From positions 6,944,001 through 7,008,000 of the forward strand of contig NC_133121.1 of NCBI RefSeq assembly GCF_033568475.1: a stretch of DNA of 64,000 nucleotides, in the 5' to 3' direction. Positions 1 to 13,212 of the stretch are shown piece after piece (position 1 is the stretch's first letter; every line of letters starts with the position of its first letter). The position numbers were made by a program, and so were the translations under genes. The notes beneath the pieces were generated by a model. It did no database searches. It saw nothing but the letters and a program-made list of their open reading frames with translations, and was not told the DNA's origin. This stretch comes from Henckelia pumila (lineage: Eukaryota > Streptophyta > Magnoliopsida > Lamiales > Gesneriaceae).

Positions 1-1568
1 ACCGATTAAGTTGCATTTAAAGTCACTCATATGAAGTAATTATCACTTTAACATGAAAAAATGAGAGTCTATATATGTTACACCTGGAACAATACTCTCT
101 ATTTTGTTTTTGTATCACATGCTCACGCGAACATTTTGATACAAAAAATAATGAGGTTCACCAGTACTTTTTTTTAAAAAAAATTTATAGTAAGCTGATC
201 CCACGAACATAAAATACCAAGAGTTAGCATATATTCGATGCATGAATGTGATTTAATTAATATGATGTTTATGAGTAAGTTGTTAATTAGATAAAGTTTT
301 CAAGTACGACATGACCCAAATAATTAATAATATGAAGGCAAAATGATTAAATCTTTGTATAAAATATCATTCGAAACTAAAAAAATCATGGAGAATATCA
401 AAACAGTTATGAAATCCATTTTGATTTCATGATTGGTAAATTTTTTTAAAAAAAATTCTTTCCAAGTAGAAATAGTTACCAAGGAGTTAAGTTGGTTAAA
501 ATTTTCCTAATTAAAGTATAATGTTTTTATTATCATTAGGATTTGTGTATTAATTTATGTAAAAGAGAGTCGATTAAACAAAAAAAAAAAGTTAGATGAC
601 GTTGATCTGGATAAACCGATCATATTTCATAATATCCAGTATTTATATTTTGGTAAAATGTGATAATATTGACCAAATAACTTGGTGAATAAAGAATTGG
701 AATATTTATTTAGTATCAAATATATGATATATTTTAATAGATTGATTCATTAAAACTTATCCAATATACTTTTTTTAGTTTTATTATATTCCTTGAACAA
801 TGAGTAATAAAGTTCTTCGTACAATTATTATTTTTTAATTTTATATTTAATTTATTTCGTAATATATAGAGTCATTAACATAACGTTATTTAAAGTTTTT
901 TTACGCAAAGATCAAAATGACAAATGGGAACTTTTTAGTAACTAATGGTTATTATTCAACCACGCACAATTCTATTATCTTATTTTCTATTTTTTAAAAA
1001 GCGTGATGTTCATCATTTTTTAACACTTAAAAATCTAATAGTGATTAATTTGAAGTGATAGTATCATTTTTGTTATGGATATATACTACGCAGATTTTGA
1101 CTCAATATATTCTAATTTGCATGAATGATAGTGGATTCATATGCATTACTACGCTGCTATATATGATAATATGATGATACTATTTCTTCAAAATTTGGGA
1201 TAAAAAAAGTTTCTTTTTACTCTATTCGCAGCATATTGTTAAATTTCTTAATCAGTGTGACTTGTATATATGGTATCAAATTATTGAATGCATAAAAGTA
1301 CTTATAATTAAAACAAAACGTACTATTTTCTGACTATATATATATATCGAATTTCACTTTTCTAAAAAAATGGTTATTTACATTTTTTTACTTAATTTAA
1401 ATTTAATTTAATACATACTTTACTTATTTAATTACTTCTGGGAAATTGAATTCTATAAAAATTGCATTAAAATAATAAATTGCTTGAATTTATTCACAAT
1501 TCAAATATTTTTTTAAAAAAAAATAATAAATCAAATTTAAATGATATAGGTTCAATTACAACTTTACC

Positions 1569-1602
<34 letters not shown>

Positions 1603-2939
1603 CATTCTAAATAATTGTCAGGTATTTTTTTGGTTAAGCGTGCTTGAGTAAAGAAGCAACGAGATGAGTAAATCTTTTTTGATGTTTTTATACATCAAGT
1701 TGCTCATGGTGCTCTATGATTTGGTTAGCTTGACGAGCCGTAAATTAAAGAGGAACGTCGAATCTTAATAGGTAAGACTGATATCTGGTGAAGACACGGC
1801 CTACTGTAAGACACACCTCTTAATTTGTGAACACATTAAACTAACAACCCTATCAATTTGAACCCAATTAGGTGTAATTCCTCATGTCCTGTTGTTATAT
1901 GTATCACAAATATAAAAAAATAAAGTTGTGTATCTGTTATTAGTTACATATTTTTAGTTTAATGATAAATATTTGATCCTAATAATAACTCAAATTTAAA
2001 GACATTTGGTTTTTGTAGTCAAATGAGTCACACATCACATCTTATAATAATAATAATTATTATATGTGAGCATGCATGCAGTAGAACATCAAAATTGAGT
2101 AGCTCACAAATAATACTCTTTTAAATCAGTACAGTATATTCAAACGGAGACATTGTTCTTTAAATTTCAGGAAAAATTAATTAACAAATTAAGTTTTTGA
2201 ATAAATAAATAATTTAATTACTTATATTGAGAATAGCGATTTGCTTCCATTAGTTAAACTCTGAGATTTGATTTCCACTATTTGAATAATTTGGTTTGAT
2301 TTTTGCTTGGCTTGGCAGTAGTGCGCACTTGTTTTCTACGCGATGAAGTTTTATGCACAGACTGTTTGGCAAGCATAGTTATGTTTCAACCATGTTCCTT
2401 CGATAATTAGGAAATGAGATTATAAGCTATAGAAACTGATCTGTTGCGTCAAAAGTTTGTCGAATTTTTTTATTTTATTTTTCGGTTTACAAGTTCAATT
2501 TGTTAAGTATGGACTTTATTTTTAATTAAGATTGTATTTTGATTTCGAGAAGACAAAGTTGTTAACGTCATTTTGAACATCTTTGGTTTTATGTCATTGA
2601 ATTACTAATATTCATCTTGATATTTCACTGAAGAAAAATTTCGACATAATTTTAGAAACCCCGATGTGCTTTATGTTGCTAATCCCTTGAAAAAGTATCG
2701 ATCGGATTAGATAAACCCAATAGTGTCACTAAGCAAAACTATCTAATTAGATATAATAAAATCTACATATTATTATTGAATTAAAGAAACTACAACTTCA
2801 TAACATTAAGAATTGCTAGAAATTAATATTTTTGTGCATATAACAATGAACTTAAAAAAAATGAAAGATTCAAGTTAAGTTGAGTAGCAAATTAAATCAT
2901 GTCAATACCAATTGAAAACATGATTAGATAAACTCAATT
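1..2939. other. AT-rich intergenic DNA, no gene seen
   Basis: No open frame here resembles a known protein and no splice-consistent gene was found. The stretch is very AT-rich, with a pure (TA)n tract at about 1573-1600 and many A/T homopolymers. It probably consists of decayed repeats. Confidence 0.6.
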
Positions 2940-3246
2940 TATCAATTCGTCACGAGTCGATCCGAAAAATATCGGGCTAAGGTTTTGGGTTTTTGGTTTG
3001 GGTAGAATCAAGTGGACCCAAGAAGACCCGAAATTTTTTATTATTATTATTTTATAAAAATTATGAAAGATTTGCTATATTTTTATATGTTATATATTTG
3101 GAAAAAAAATTTATTGTATATTGATATAATAAATTTTAGTCATTTAATTTTTAGTTTGTACAATTTTGATTTTTTAAAATAACTTTTTATTACTTGTAGC
3201 ATGTATACTTTAAATTTTTTACAACTATACTTTCAAATTTTAATTA

Positions 3247-4950
3247 TTTATAAGTTTGATTTTGTTATTATGTTATTAATTAAATATTACTATTATTATT
3301 ATTGTGTGTTTTGAATTTTTATTTAATTATTTTGTTTAAAAAAATAAAAATAAAAGCGGGCTAATACGGTTTGATCGGTTTAGTTGGGTTAACCGGATTT
3401 AGTTTGGTCATTTTCGGGTTGTTTAGGGTTAGGGTTCGGGCGAGAAATTTAAATAATATTTTCGTCAACCCGAACCGAATTCATAGAATTGACACCTCTA
3501 AGTACGATAAAATATGTCTGTGTATGTACTTGTGTAATCTAAGTCCAAACATAAACATAAAATTGTGTAATATAACTCGAAACATAATCATAAGGTCACC
3601 TATGCATAATAGGATAAAAGAGGAGGGAAAACAGAGAGATTTAAAGCATCAAATAAAAGCAGCTTTCCATCAAACAACCAAGAAATTTATGATTTACGTA
3701 CGTTGCACAACCAATCAAATTGATTATGAGCTCAATCAAAATTCTCCTTCCAGCCGAACCAAGCTGTTCACATGAGGTTGAAAATGTGTTATATATATAA
3801 TTTTTTAATAAAAATGTAATTTTTTTCGAAGAATTGTTAGATAATTAGTGATAGAATCTTTTTATGTTTTGATATGATTTTAAAGTAATGCTTTGATTAT
3901 TTTTTTTTTAAAAAAAAGGCACTTATACTTAAAAAAAAAACAAATTGTTTCGAAATTTCCATAAGTAGGTAATTTTTGTAGTAGGAACCAAACCACATAC
4001 GCCTCCCTCAGCGTAAAAAATACCGCCAAATACGTTCTTTGCCACCGTATTCATAATCCAAGACGAAACAAGCGTTACAAACTCTCACTGATTCAAAACA
4101 ATGTACATGATAAAGTTTTTAAAAAATACTTCTCAGTTTTTTTAATAAAATTTCACAAAATTTCAAAATTTAATAAAGTAAAAGCTGAGAATACTTCCTA
4201 TAAACTTTCCAAAACACTACCTAAGAGTGCCAGGACAGGTCGGGGAGCTAGAAGTACAATTCATAAATGCTTATGTTGCCTTTTCGGTTTGGAAAATATT
4301 TCTCCTGGAATAGATCTTGCTCAGTAGTGTCTAATGAGGATTTGGGTCATGCTGTGGGTTCGATTGGGGAGTGTTTGGAGAGGTTGCTCAATGAGAAGAG
4401 TGAGTGAGTGTTGAATTTAAGTACTTAATTTAAACGAACCATAGAACTTTCCCTTGATACAATTATATATGAGCTTTGATTTAGTTATTATGTTATTAAT
4501 TAAATATTACTATTCTGTGTTTTGAATTTTTATTTAATTATTTTGTTTAAAAAAATTTAAAAAATCGGGTTAATACGATTTGATCGGATTAGTTGCGTTA
4601 GCCGGATTTAGGTTGGTCATTTTCGGGTTGTTTAGGAATAGGATTCGGATCGAGAAATTTTTAAATAATATTTTTGTCAACCCGGGGTGACCCGACCCAA
4701 ATTCACTGAATTGACACCTCTAAGTACGATAAGATATATCTACATGTATGTACTTTTGTAATCTAACTCCAAACATAAACATAAGATTGTGTAATCTAAC
4801 TCGAAACATAATCCAAACATAAACATAAGATTGTGTAATCTAACTCGAAACATAATCGTAAGGTCACCTATGCGTAATACAATAAAAGAGACGGAAAAAC
4901 ATAGAGATTTAAGGCAAATAAAAGCATCTTTCCATCAAACAACCAAGAAA
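3247..4950. repeat. Degenerate direct repeat pair (about 310 bp, two copies)
   Basis: The stretches at about 3247-3560 and 4477-4790 are diverged copies in the same orientation. Shared landmarks are a GTTATTATGTTATTAATTAA block, a GGATTTAG...TTGGTCATTTTCGGGTTG block and a terminal GAATTGACACCTCTAAG. The last resembles the end motif of plant hAT-type MITEs. The second copy also contains a short internal duplication (about 4755-4850). The small open frame across the first copy (3371-3775) is repeat-derived and is not called as a gene. A family assignment is only a suggestion. Confidence 0.55.
4267..4407 (+). other. Short unassigned open frame between the repeat copies
   Basis: A 46-codon frame runs from an ATG to TGA and reads ...NEDLGHAVGSIGECLERLL... 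near its end. The local composition is less AT-rich than the surroundings and the amphipathic, charged C-terminal stretch looks protein-like. I do not recognise the family and see no upstream exon. It may be the tail of a decayed gene or chance. Confidence 0.2.
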
Positions 4951-5248
4951 TTTTACAAAAAAATTTATTTTATGTACTAAAACTGGATGATAAAACTAGA
5001 CAACACATAACAAAGTATGTATTTCACAAATGAACAAATATTTTCGTATGGAAATTACGTGCTTCTGCTTTTAATTGATTAATAAGGAAACATAAAATAA
5101 TAAAAATTGGGAATATAATTATTGTTCTTTTGAAAGAACACCAGAATAATAAAAATAGTAGGTTTTATAACACCAATGCTATAATGTGGAATTTAAATGT
5201 TGGAAAATAAATTGCAGGAATTTAAATATAGTGGATTTTATAACACCA

Positions 5249-5251
<3 letters not shown>

Positions 5252-5299
<48 letters not shown>
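5252..5299. repeat. (TA)n microsatellite
   Basis: Uninterrupted TA dinucleotide tract. Similar tracts lie at about 1573-1600, 9394-9433, 13896-13929, 20966-20994 and 24760-24797. Confidence 0.9.
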
Positions 5300-5307
<8 letters not shown>

Positions 5308-5493
5308 TGCTCGAATTTAAAGTGCGAAATTTAAACGTCTCAGATAATATCGTGATTCATCCAGTTTCTGATACATATAATCAAAAATTATATGCAGAGC
5401 ATACTTTTGCAAAGAACTCCACGAATATTAATGGACTCGATTAGATGGTATAACCGGTCATATAAGTGTATATATATACACGAAAATTACGTA

Positions 5494-5933
5494 TGATGCG
5501 TTCAAAAATTTCACATCAAATAAATTACCTCGAACCAGTAATCAAAGAACCAATTTATTCAATAAACCGAGCCGAATGTTCCCAAAATATTTCTGTGTAT
5601 CAATGAAAACATGTGAGATGGCTCGCCGGGAGACGAAGACACTCCGACGCTCAAGTCAATATAAGATTCAATAAAAAAAATATGAAAATTTCAAGGGATG
5701 GAAAAATGTAAAAGATGTGTAAATACATAAATAAGATGTGTGAGTAATGTATGAGAGACGTTATGGAAAAAATATCTTAATAAGGGTTAAAGACCTTTAT
5801 TTATAGGAAGAGAATCTTAATTCATATAGTTTTTTATTGTAAAAGTCTACTATATCTATGCATATCCATGCAATATTATTATATATCTATAAAATATAAA
5901 TAAATATATGATATGATTTTTATCATATCATCA
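5494..5933 (-). repeat. LTR of element A (3' LTR on the minus strand)
   Basis: This 440-bp repeat is paired with 8093-9267. Its inner border on the minus strand follows a purine-rich stretch (CCAGGAGGCAGTAT), as expected for a polypurine tract before a 3' LTR. Confidence 0.8.
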
Positions 5934-6059
5934 ATACTGCCTCCTGGAGATAAGTGACGACGAGTGAAATGAGGAGAAACTTTGAAGTGGTTGAGTTTAT
6001 ATTTTAGATCATGTAAGACAATATTCTGGTTGTCTACAATTTATTTTGAGCATTCGTGA

Positions 6060-6870
6060 CGGAGTGAGATAATGGGGCTTTAGGTGCCGAGCTGGTCGGG
6101 CTTTTAATGTGGCCACGAGTGGCGTGAGCTTACACATTCTCGAACTGGTCGGGTTGTTTAGGGTGCCGAACTGCTCGGGCTTCCGAAGGAGGCCACGAGT
6201 GGCGTGGACTTGCACATTGCCAAAATGGTCGAGATTTTGAGGGAACCACGAGCGGCGTGGATTTACAAGGTGCCTAGCTGGTCGGGATTTTGAGACAACA
6301 ACAAGTGGCGTGTATTTACGTAATGCCGAACTGATCGGGCTTTTGAGACAACCACGAGTGGTGTGGATTTACGCAATAACCACGAGTGGCGTGGATTTAC
6401 AAGGTTCCGAGCTGGTCTGGCTTTTGAGACAACAATGAGTGGCGTGGATTTACGTAATGCCGAATTGATCGAGTTTTTGAGACAACCACAAGTGATGTGG
6501 GTTTACGTGATAACCACGAGTGGCGTGGATTTACAAGGTGCCGAGCTGGTCGGGCTTTTGAAGCAACCACGAGTGGCGTGGGTTTACGTGATAACCACAA
6601 GTGAGCTGGTCGGGCTTTTGAGACAACCACGAGTGGTGGGGTTTACGTGATAACCACAAGTGAAGTGGATTTACAAGGTGTCGAGCTGGTCGGGCTTTTG
6701 AAACAACCACCAGTGACGTGGGTTTATGTGATAACCACGAGTGGCATGGATTAACAAGGTTCCGAGCTGGTCGGGCTTTTGAGACAACTATGAGTGCCAT
6801 GGGTTTACGTGATAACCACGAGTGGCATGGATTTACAAGGTGTCGAGCTGGTCGGGCTTTTTGGTAATTT
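6060..6870 (-). repeat. Tandem array in the 3' internal region of element A
   Basis: Repeated modules alternate between a CCACGAGTGGCGTGG core with GATTTAC and a GAGCTGGTCGGGCTTTTGAG module. Several long overlapping frames on both strands (6363-6650, 6397-6630, 6531-6875) are read-through of the repeat and not genes. Related modules occur in element B in the matching position next to its 3' LTR. Confidence 0.85.
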
Positions 6871-8092
6871 TTCATGCTGTGTTGAGCTTAAAAATTGTCG
6901 AGTCGTTGATTGGGTCTTATTGCTAGGTTGCATGTCCGATGTCTTAGAATAGAGATTTATTGCGATATTGCACGCCCAATATAGTAGATAGGGCCTTAAT
7001 GCGATATTCCATGCCTAATATAGTAGAATTGAACCTTACTACAAGATTGCATGTCTGATATCTGTAAAAAATTCAAACTAAAAATACATGGCAATAGAAG
7101 TCCAACAAATATGATCATAAGAAAACAAACATATAATTTTGATAGTAGGAGATGTCTTAGAATATTATTTCAAAAATGATAATAAATTTTAAAAATCAAA
7201 CTTTTATAATTTAATTCCAACATAAAGATAATTGAAATACTTATCTCATTCATGCGTTGTCGATTACATGACTTTGGATGTATAGCAAGATAATATCTTC
7301 TATTCTTTTATCAGCGAACCGACATGATATAGCGAGCGAAAAATGATCTCCACCGTCCAGAATGAATGAAAAGATGTTATTAGTACGTGGCATAAATTTC
7401 AAAAAAAATCCAGCGGTCAGATTTTCCGTAATCATTTTTTCAAAAATCATGCATAGTAATCATACAAGGAGAACAATAGATTTTGTTCGGCCGTATATAT
7501 CCGAGAATAAAAGTTTCCAAAATAGATATTCACCATTCACATTTTGCATCATGATAATTCGAATCCATGGTATAAATTTCAAAGCAATCTAGGGATTATA
7601 TTTTCCGCAACTGCTTTTTTAAAAATTCTGCACAGTAATCATGTGAGAATAACAGCAGACTGTGTTCGACCATAAAAGCAACCAATAAAGATATCCACCG
7701 TTCATAAGTTGCGACATGATGTTTCAAACACACGGTGTAAATTTTTTATAAATCCAACAGTTATATTTTCAGCAATTTCATTTGCAATGTGCAACCAGGA
7801 CGCGCAGAAACCATTTGAGCCATGCATCTTGTGTTCGACGGTCAGAATTTATTCCTATGAGTGACCAATCATGATCTCCACCATTCAGATACTAGATATC
7901 ATATAATTATAAATACGCATACAAAATTTGAACCCAATCCGATGGTTCAATTAATACCAGCGTCTTTTGCAAGTGGGCTAATGTGAAAAATCCGAAACTC
8001 ATACAAAAAATTATTCATTCTCTTTTCCATTCTTGCGTCAACCGTGAAGAGTAATCGTGGGTTTAGTTTTCATTCCCACAGACGGCGCCAAT

Positions 8093-9267
8093 TGATGCGT
8101 TCAAAAATTTTACATCAAATAAATTACCTCGAACCGATAATCAACGAATCAATTTTTTAAATAAACCGAGCCGAATGATCCCAAAATATTTCTGTGCATC
8201 AAAGAAAACATGTGAGCTGGCTCGCCCGGAGGCGAATCCACTCCTACGTTCAAGTCAGTATAGGATTCAATAGAAAAATGTATGAAAATTGCAAGGGATA
8301 GAAAACATGTAAAAGATGTATAGACATAAATAAGATGTGTAAGAAAAGTACGAGAGACGTTATGAAAACGTCTTTTAATAAGGGTTAAAGATTCCTTATT
8401 TATAGAAAGAGAGTTCTAGTTCATATAGAACTTTATTGTATAAGTCTACTAGATCTATGCATATCAATACAATATTATGATATATCTCTAAAATATAAAT
8501 AAATATATGATATGCAGAGACGGAGCCAAGGGGGGGGGGGGGGGGGGGGCCTCAATTTTTAAGGTGAACAAGGGATAGGGCCGTAGGGTTAGAGGAAATC
8601 GGTGGAACATGGTGGGGTGGGGGAAATTGTCCACATTTTTTTATTTCTTTTTCCCTTTAAAATTAAAATATATAACTTAAATAAAGATTAAAAAGTTAAA
8701 AGAAATAAAAATAAAAATTGTACATTGAAGTTTTTAATTTTTATCTAAGTTATTTATTTTTTGTTTGACGATTTTTATTGTGTTGAAGTAATATTTTGTT
8801 CTATAATTATCTTTTTTCTCGAAATATATGTGTTTGTTTATCTTGCTCATGGTTCGAAAAAACGGTCACGGAACGGGTGGAATTGTCCTTCCGGAGCGGG
8901 AACGAAAGTTGTCGCGACAAAGTTCCGGGTGAAAACGATTGATTTATATAAAACTGTTTTTATTTAAAATATCGGCGATTTCGAGAACGTCGCGAAACGA
9001 AACGACGATTTCACGTATTTCGCGGCCGTCGCAGAACGTTTTAGGTAATTTTTCAATTAAAATTTTAGCAAATTATATAATTATTTCTATTTTAATTATA
9101 AAAATATCTCGTGACGATAACCGTGACCGTTCCGTGAAATTCCAATGAAATTGGAACGACAGTTTCCGCGACACTCTCCGCGACCGCAACTGCGAATCAT
9201 GATCTCGCCCCCCTTATCTGATTTTCCTGGCTTCGTCCCTGATAATATGATTTTTATAATATCATCA
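8093..9267 (-). repeat. LTR of element A (5' LTR on the minus strand), interrupted
   Basis: Matches 5494-5933 on both sides of a 727-bp insertion at 8515-9241. The LTR parts are 8093-8514 and 9242-9267. Confidence 0.8.
8515..9241. mobile_element. hAT-like non-autonomous DNA transposon nested in the LTR
   Basis: The ends are CAGAGACGGAGCCAAGG and the inverted partner of CCTGGCTTCGTCCCTG, i.e. a CAGGGACG(G/A)AGCCAGG-type terminal inverted repeat. Flanking 8-mers ATGATATG and ATAATATG match at 7 of 8 positions, as expected for a hAT target duplication. Just inside the left end lies a run of 20 G residues (8530-8549). The centre (about 8850-9180) holds GC-rich arms around CGGTCACGGAACGGG and its inverse, suggesting a further nested MITE. 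No transposase is seen. Confidence 0.7.
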
Positions 9268-9393
9268 ACGTACCTACGCTTTTTATTTTTTGGAATATAT
9301 GACAGAGAAGAAGAGAGTGTGTGACAGCGTAAATATAGAACAACCGTTACACGAAAAAATAACACACTTAACCAGATAATTTAAAAAAAGATG

Positions 9394-9433
<40 letters not shown>

Positions 9434-9435
<2 letters not shown>

Positions 9436-10036
9436 TTTGAGGCTCATCTAGTCTTATTTTATGAGAAGCTCAGTCTGGGATGGCCCTATTAGGGAGTGAA
9501 CTCATGATTATAAATTCATGGGCTTAGGCCCTAACTGGTATGGTTGGAGCCCGACCCGAGCCCAACACGGGCCCGGTATCTAAAACCTTCAATTATTCTC
9601 GGATATATGAAGATCTGTAAGAGATAAAGATAATATTCAACGAATCCAAGATTTGTTATGATCTATGAGTTGATGTTAGAATCCTACTTGGTTAAGGCTC
9701 CTACTCTAACACATGTTCTACCTTGACAAGGTAACCTACCCCTCCAAGCCCCTATAAATACAGGTATGGTTCATGTTTTATTCATTCATCTCTTTTATTC
9801 ACTTCTTGTTCACATACTCATACTCGCATATTCTATTGTTCTTACTTTTAGTCAAGCTCTTTTACTTTCGAGCACTGACTTAGGCATCGGAGGGGTCACG
9901 CCGAAACACCTTTGGCGCCCTCTAACTTAGCTTTTGTCTGTGTAGAGCTCCGTCGTGCCCGACCCGACCCGGTTTATTGAAGATTTGGAAATTCACTCTA
10001 CCAGACCGAAGCCGGAGGAAAAAATCCACATCATCA
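9434..10036 (+). repeat. 5' LTR of element B
   Basis: Matches 13278-13895 almost throughout and ends in ATCATCA just before the primer-binding-type motif at 10037-10056. Confidence 0.8.
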
Positions 10037-12604
10037 ATTGGCGCCGTCTGTGAGAATTTAAAAAAAAAGAGTTAGACGATGAGAATCGAGTTATAGAAGG
10101 GGGAGAAAATCTTTATTAAACAAGAAAAGAAAAGAGTTGTGTCACCCTCCACCCTCTGTTGTCGTGAATCACATACATCATATCTCCCATGGAAGAAATC
10201 CAAACCAAACAAAAACCTCACCTTTATGGGATTTTGTGAAAGTGTCGTTCTCCATTAAAACCAAATTTGGCCATCACCTCACCAAAACCCTTGGAAAAGG
10301 TCGGCCACAACAATGACCGTCAGTCTACAACATTCAGGCGCACGAGCTAAGACCCCACCATCGCTGGGCACCTCAAATATCTTTGTTCTATTGTCTCCTC
10401 TACTCACACTGCTTTCTAAAGCAGCCAACATCGTAGTAACGCTCCTGCCGTGTGATGCTTGCGAGCCTTCAGAACAATATGTGCAGATCCTCAAAAACCC
10501 TATCCAAACATTGCATGTGCACGGTCCCTGTTTGTTTCAAATTTCAAGGGTGTCATCGACACTCATATAGATTGGCTGGGCCTATTGTGATTGCAAAAGT
10601 GAATCTGGATTCAAATTTTGCAAGTGTATTTGTTGTGTCGAACGACCGCTAGTCGTTTCCAATTGACAATGGTTCATCTTTGCATTGATATCACTAATTG
10701 TTCGATGAAATTATTCATAGGGTGCTAAGCTGGAAATTCACCGTGGATATGATACTCCTAATGAGGTAGCGCGCGCCTTTTATCATTTCGTAATGAGTCG
10801 CGCGCACGAAAGATAAGTCTATCTGTATTACTCTTCTTTATTGCATCTTAGTATTAACTATCACATTTTCTATTACTAGAGCAATATTCTTATTGTCGGA
10901 AATAATTTTGTTAAAAAATATCAAGATTTTTAACAAACATGGGTGGATAAAATTTGTTGATCATTCCATTATAATTATTTTAGTTCATTGATTAGAAGCA
11001 TGGATTTATTTTAGTTCATTGATTAGAAGAATGATCATATGACCACGTAAGATTCACTTTGGTTGCTCTTATTATGCAATCTTATAAATTGGTGGCAAAC
11101 ATCAATTCTATGATTTAAATTTTGGGTGAATCCATCTAATAGGATTGGGTTCTTGGAAGTTAAAGGTTTTCTTTGCTAAAAAATATGATGTGGTCTGAAT
11201 TTTCACTCCCGAGTCCCGTCTATTATACTATATATGATTCTTTATTGCTCCCCTGCTACCGTTTCCATGATGCTGAATTTTTTACACCAAACCACAGAAG
11301 TTGAGTCCGGTACTGAAATTCTCACATATTCCATCGGTGATTTCTTGCCGCAAGTTTATCATCGGGATCAGGCTTCAACCACAAAGATTATGTCTTGGCT
11401 AGCCAGCACTGGTTTTGTTACTTCGTTCCTTCGTCCACCAAATTATTTAAATTAGACTATTTTCCTGTGGCATTTTTAGACTAATGCATACTCTAAATTC
11501 TCATCATAGTTTGTTTTGTGGAAACATTTAAATGGAGTTGTCCGATATCAAATCCATATCTTTACTAGATCAGGCCAAATCTTTAAGAAAATCCCATGGT
11601 TTTATACTTTTATTACTTTATATTATTCATAATGACCTTTACTACACGTGGATCTAACCCCAATTGTAAAGTATGATGAAATATTATATTAATATGGTGG
11701 GGTTTCGATCATTATCTGATAGATTTTGGGTGCAAGGTTATATCATATATGTTTCAAGTTTTGCGTCATTTATGCTCAATATCTTATGTAGTATAAGCTA
11801 TATTTCTAATTTACGAAGATCCCAAGTCAGTATACTGTTTCGAGCATAAATCTTTTTTGTATATGATGCCGAGAAATCTAAGTGGAAATAGGAGGAAATT
11901 AACTAAATATCCTTGTTTAATTTAGACAGTTTTTGATATCATGTCTTCATATGCTCAAACTTCATCATGTATTTCATATTTCAGTATTCCTCAGCCTGTA
12001 TATTATTTCATCAAATATAAAGTGACAATATTTTTACCACTGCATTTGACAAGATGTGTTTTAAGATTACAAAGCTGAGACTATTTTTGGAATTAGTTTG
12101 TGTACTCGGGATTTCATGAACAATGAAATTTCATAATAAATTTCTTATGCCGCATTATTTCAAATCTCATGTATTATTATTTTGGACCTCTTTTGTCTCA
12201 TTTTTTAGTCTCGTGTATTGCTTTTCAATCCACTCAGTACACCATGCCCGGGTTCAGTTCATGTCAGTTATCTATTGGATACTTTATATTCACACTGTGA
12301 CAACTTAGTCAAGCCTACTTGGCAACTCGAGAAATAAAGATAAGTTTTCTAATTGTTTTTAGCAAACTATTCTTGTGACAAATTGGAGATATCTCATAAT
12401 AATTTTTTTTTATGTGGAGTCATGTATTTAATTAACCCAATATTATATTATACTTCTATTGCTTGGTATTTTTGTTTGGGTTATTTTACAGAAATGGGCT
12501 TGCAATCTCGCTTAAAGGCCATATTCTACTATATCGGGTATGCAATCTAGCAATAAGGCCCACTTTACGACTTGACACTTTATAAGCCCAACACAGCTTG
12601 GCAA

Positions 12605-13095
12605 ATCAAAACAAAGCCCGACCAGTTCGGCACTTACCACGCCATACGTGGTCAAATCAAAGTCCGATCAGTTCGGCACTCACCACGCCATACGTGGTCA
12701 AATAAAAGCCCGATCAGTTCGGCACTCACCACGCCATACGTATTCAAATAAAAGCTCGATCAGTTTGGCACTCACCATGCCATACGTGGTCAAATCAAAG
12801 CCCGACCAGTTCGGCACTCACCACGCCATACGTGGTCAAATCAAAGCCCGATCAGTTCGGCACTCACCACGCCATACGTGGTCAAATAAAATCCCGATCA
12901 GTTCGGCACTCACCACGCCATACGTGGTCAAATCAAAACCCGATCAGTTCGGCACTCACCACGCCATACGTGGTTATCTCAAAATCCCGACCAACTCGGC
13001 AATATGTAAATCCACGTCAGTCATGGTTATCTCAAAAGCCCGACCAGCTCGGCACCTACCACGCCACTCGCGGCCTTCATCAAAAGCCCATCCGA
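12605..13095 (+). repeat. Tandem array in the 3' internal region of element B
   Basis: About eight copies of a ~46-bp unit contain CCCGATCAGTTCGGCACTC and CCACGCCATACGTGG. The later copies grade into CCCGACCAGCTCGGCAC and CCACGCCACTCGCGG, the same modules as the element A array. The long frames at 12648-13199 and 12832-13128 are repeat read-through. Confidence 0.85.
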
Positions 13096-13212
13096 TTGGG
13101 AAATGTTACTTGTACTTTGTTAATATAAGAGTTCTTACATGGGCTCGGGATCTGATCAGACCACATGGTCTAAACTTCATACTTTTTTTAGACCATTAGG
13201 GGGAGGTACTAT

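Larger units (their letters stand above)
5494..9267 (-). mobile_element. Non-autonomous LTR retrotransposon A (Ty3/gypsy Tat-like), minus strand
   Basis: Two long terminal repeats (5494-5933 and 8093-9267) bound this element and a perfect 5-bp target duplication ACGTA flanks it (5489-5493, 9268-9272). Read on the minus strand the LTR begins TGATGATAT and ends GCATCA. Next to the 5' LTR the internal side carries TTGGCGCCGTCTGTGGGAA (plus 8073-8092 reversed), a primer-binding-type motif placed as in many plant gypsy elements. The internal region shows no gag-pol, so the element is non-autonomous. It has about three copies of a ~170-bp repeat (7355-7800) and a tandem array next to the 3' LTR (6060-6870). 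The LTRs differ by several percent by eye, so it is older than the neighbouring element. The second LTR is interrupted by a DNA-transposon insertion. Confidence 0.85.

Noticed and set aside
6363-6875. Overlapping frames of 77-114 codons on both strands
   Set aside because: Read-through of the element A tandem array, present on both strands at once.
12648-13199. 183-codon frame in element B
   Set aside because: It is translation of the ~46-bp tandem repeat, whose length keeps frames open; no conserved domain.
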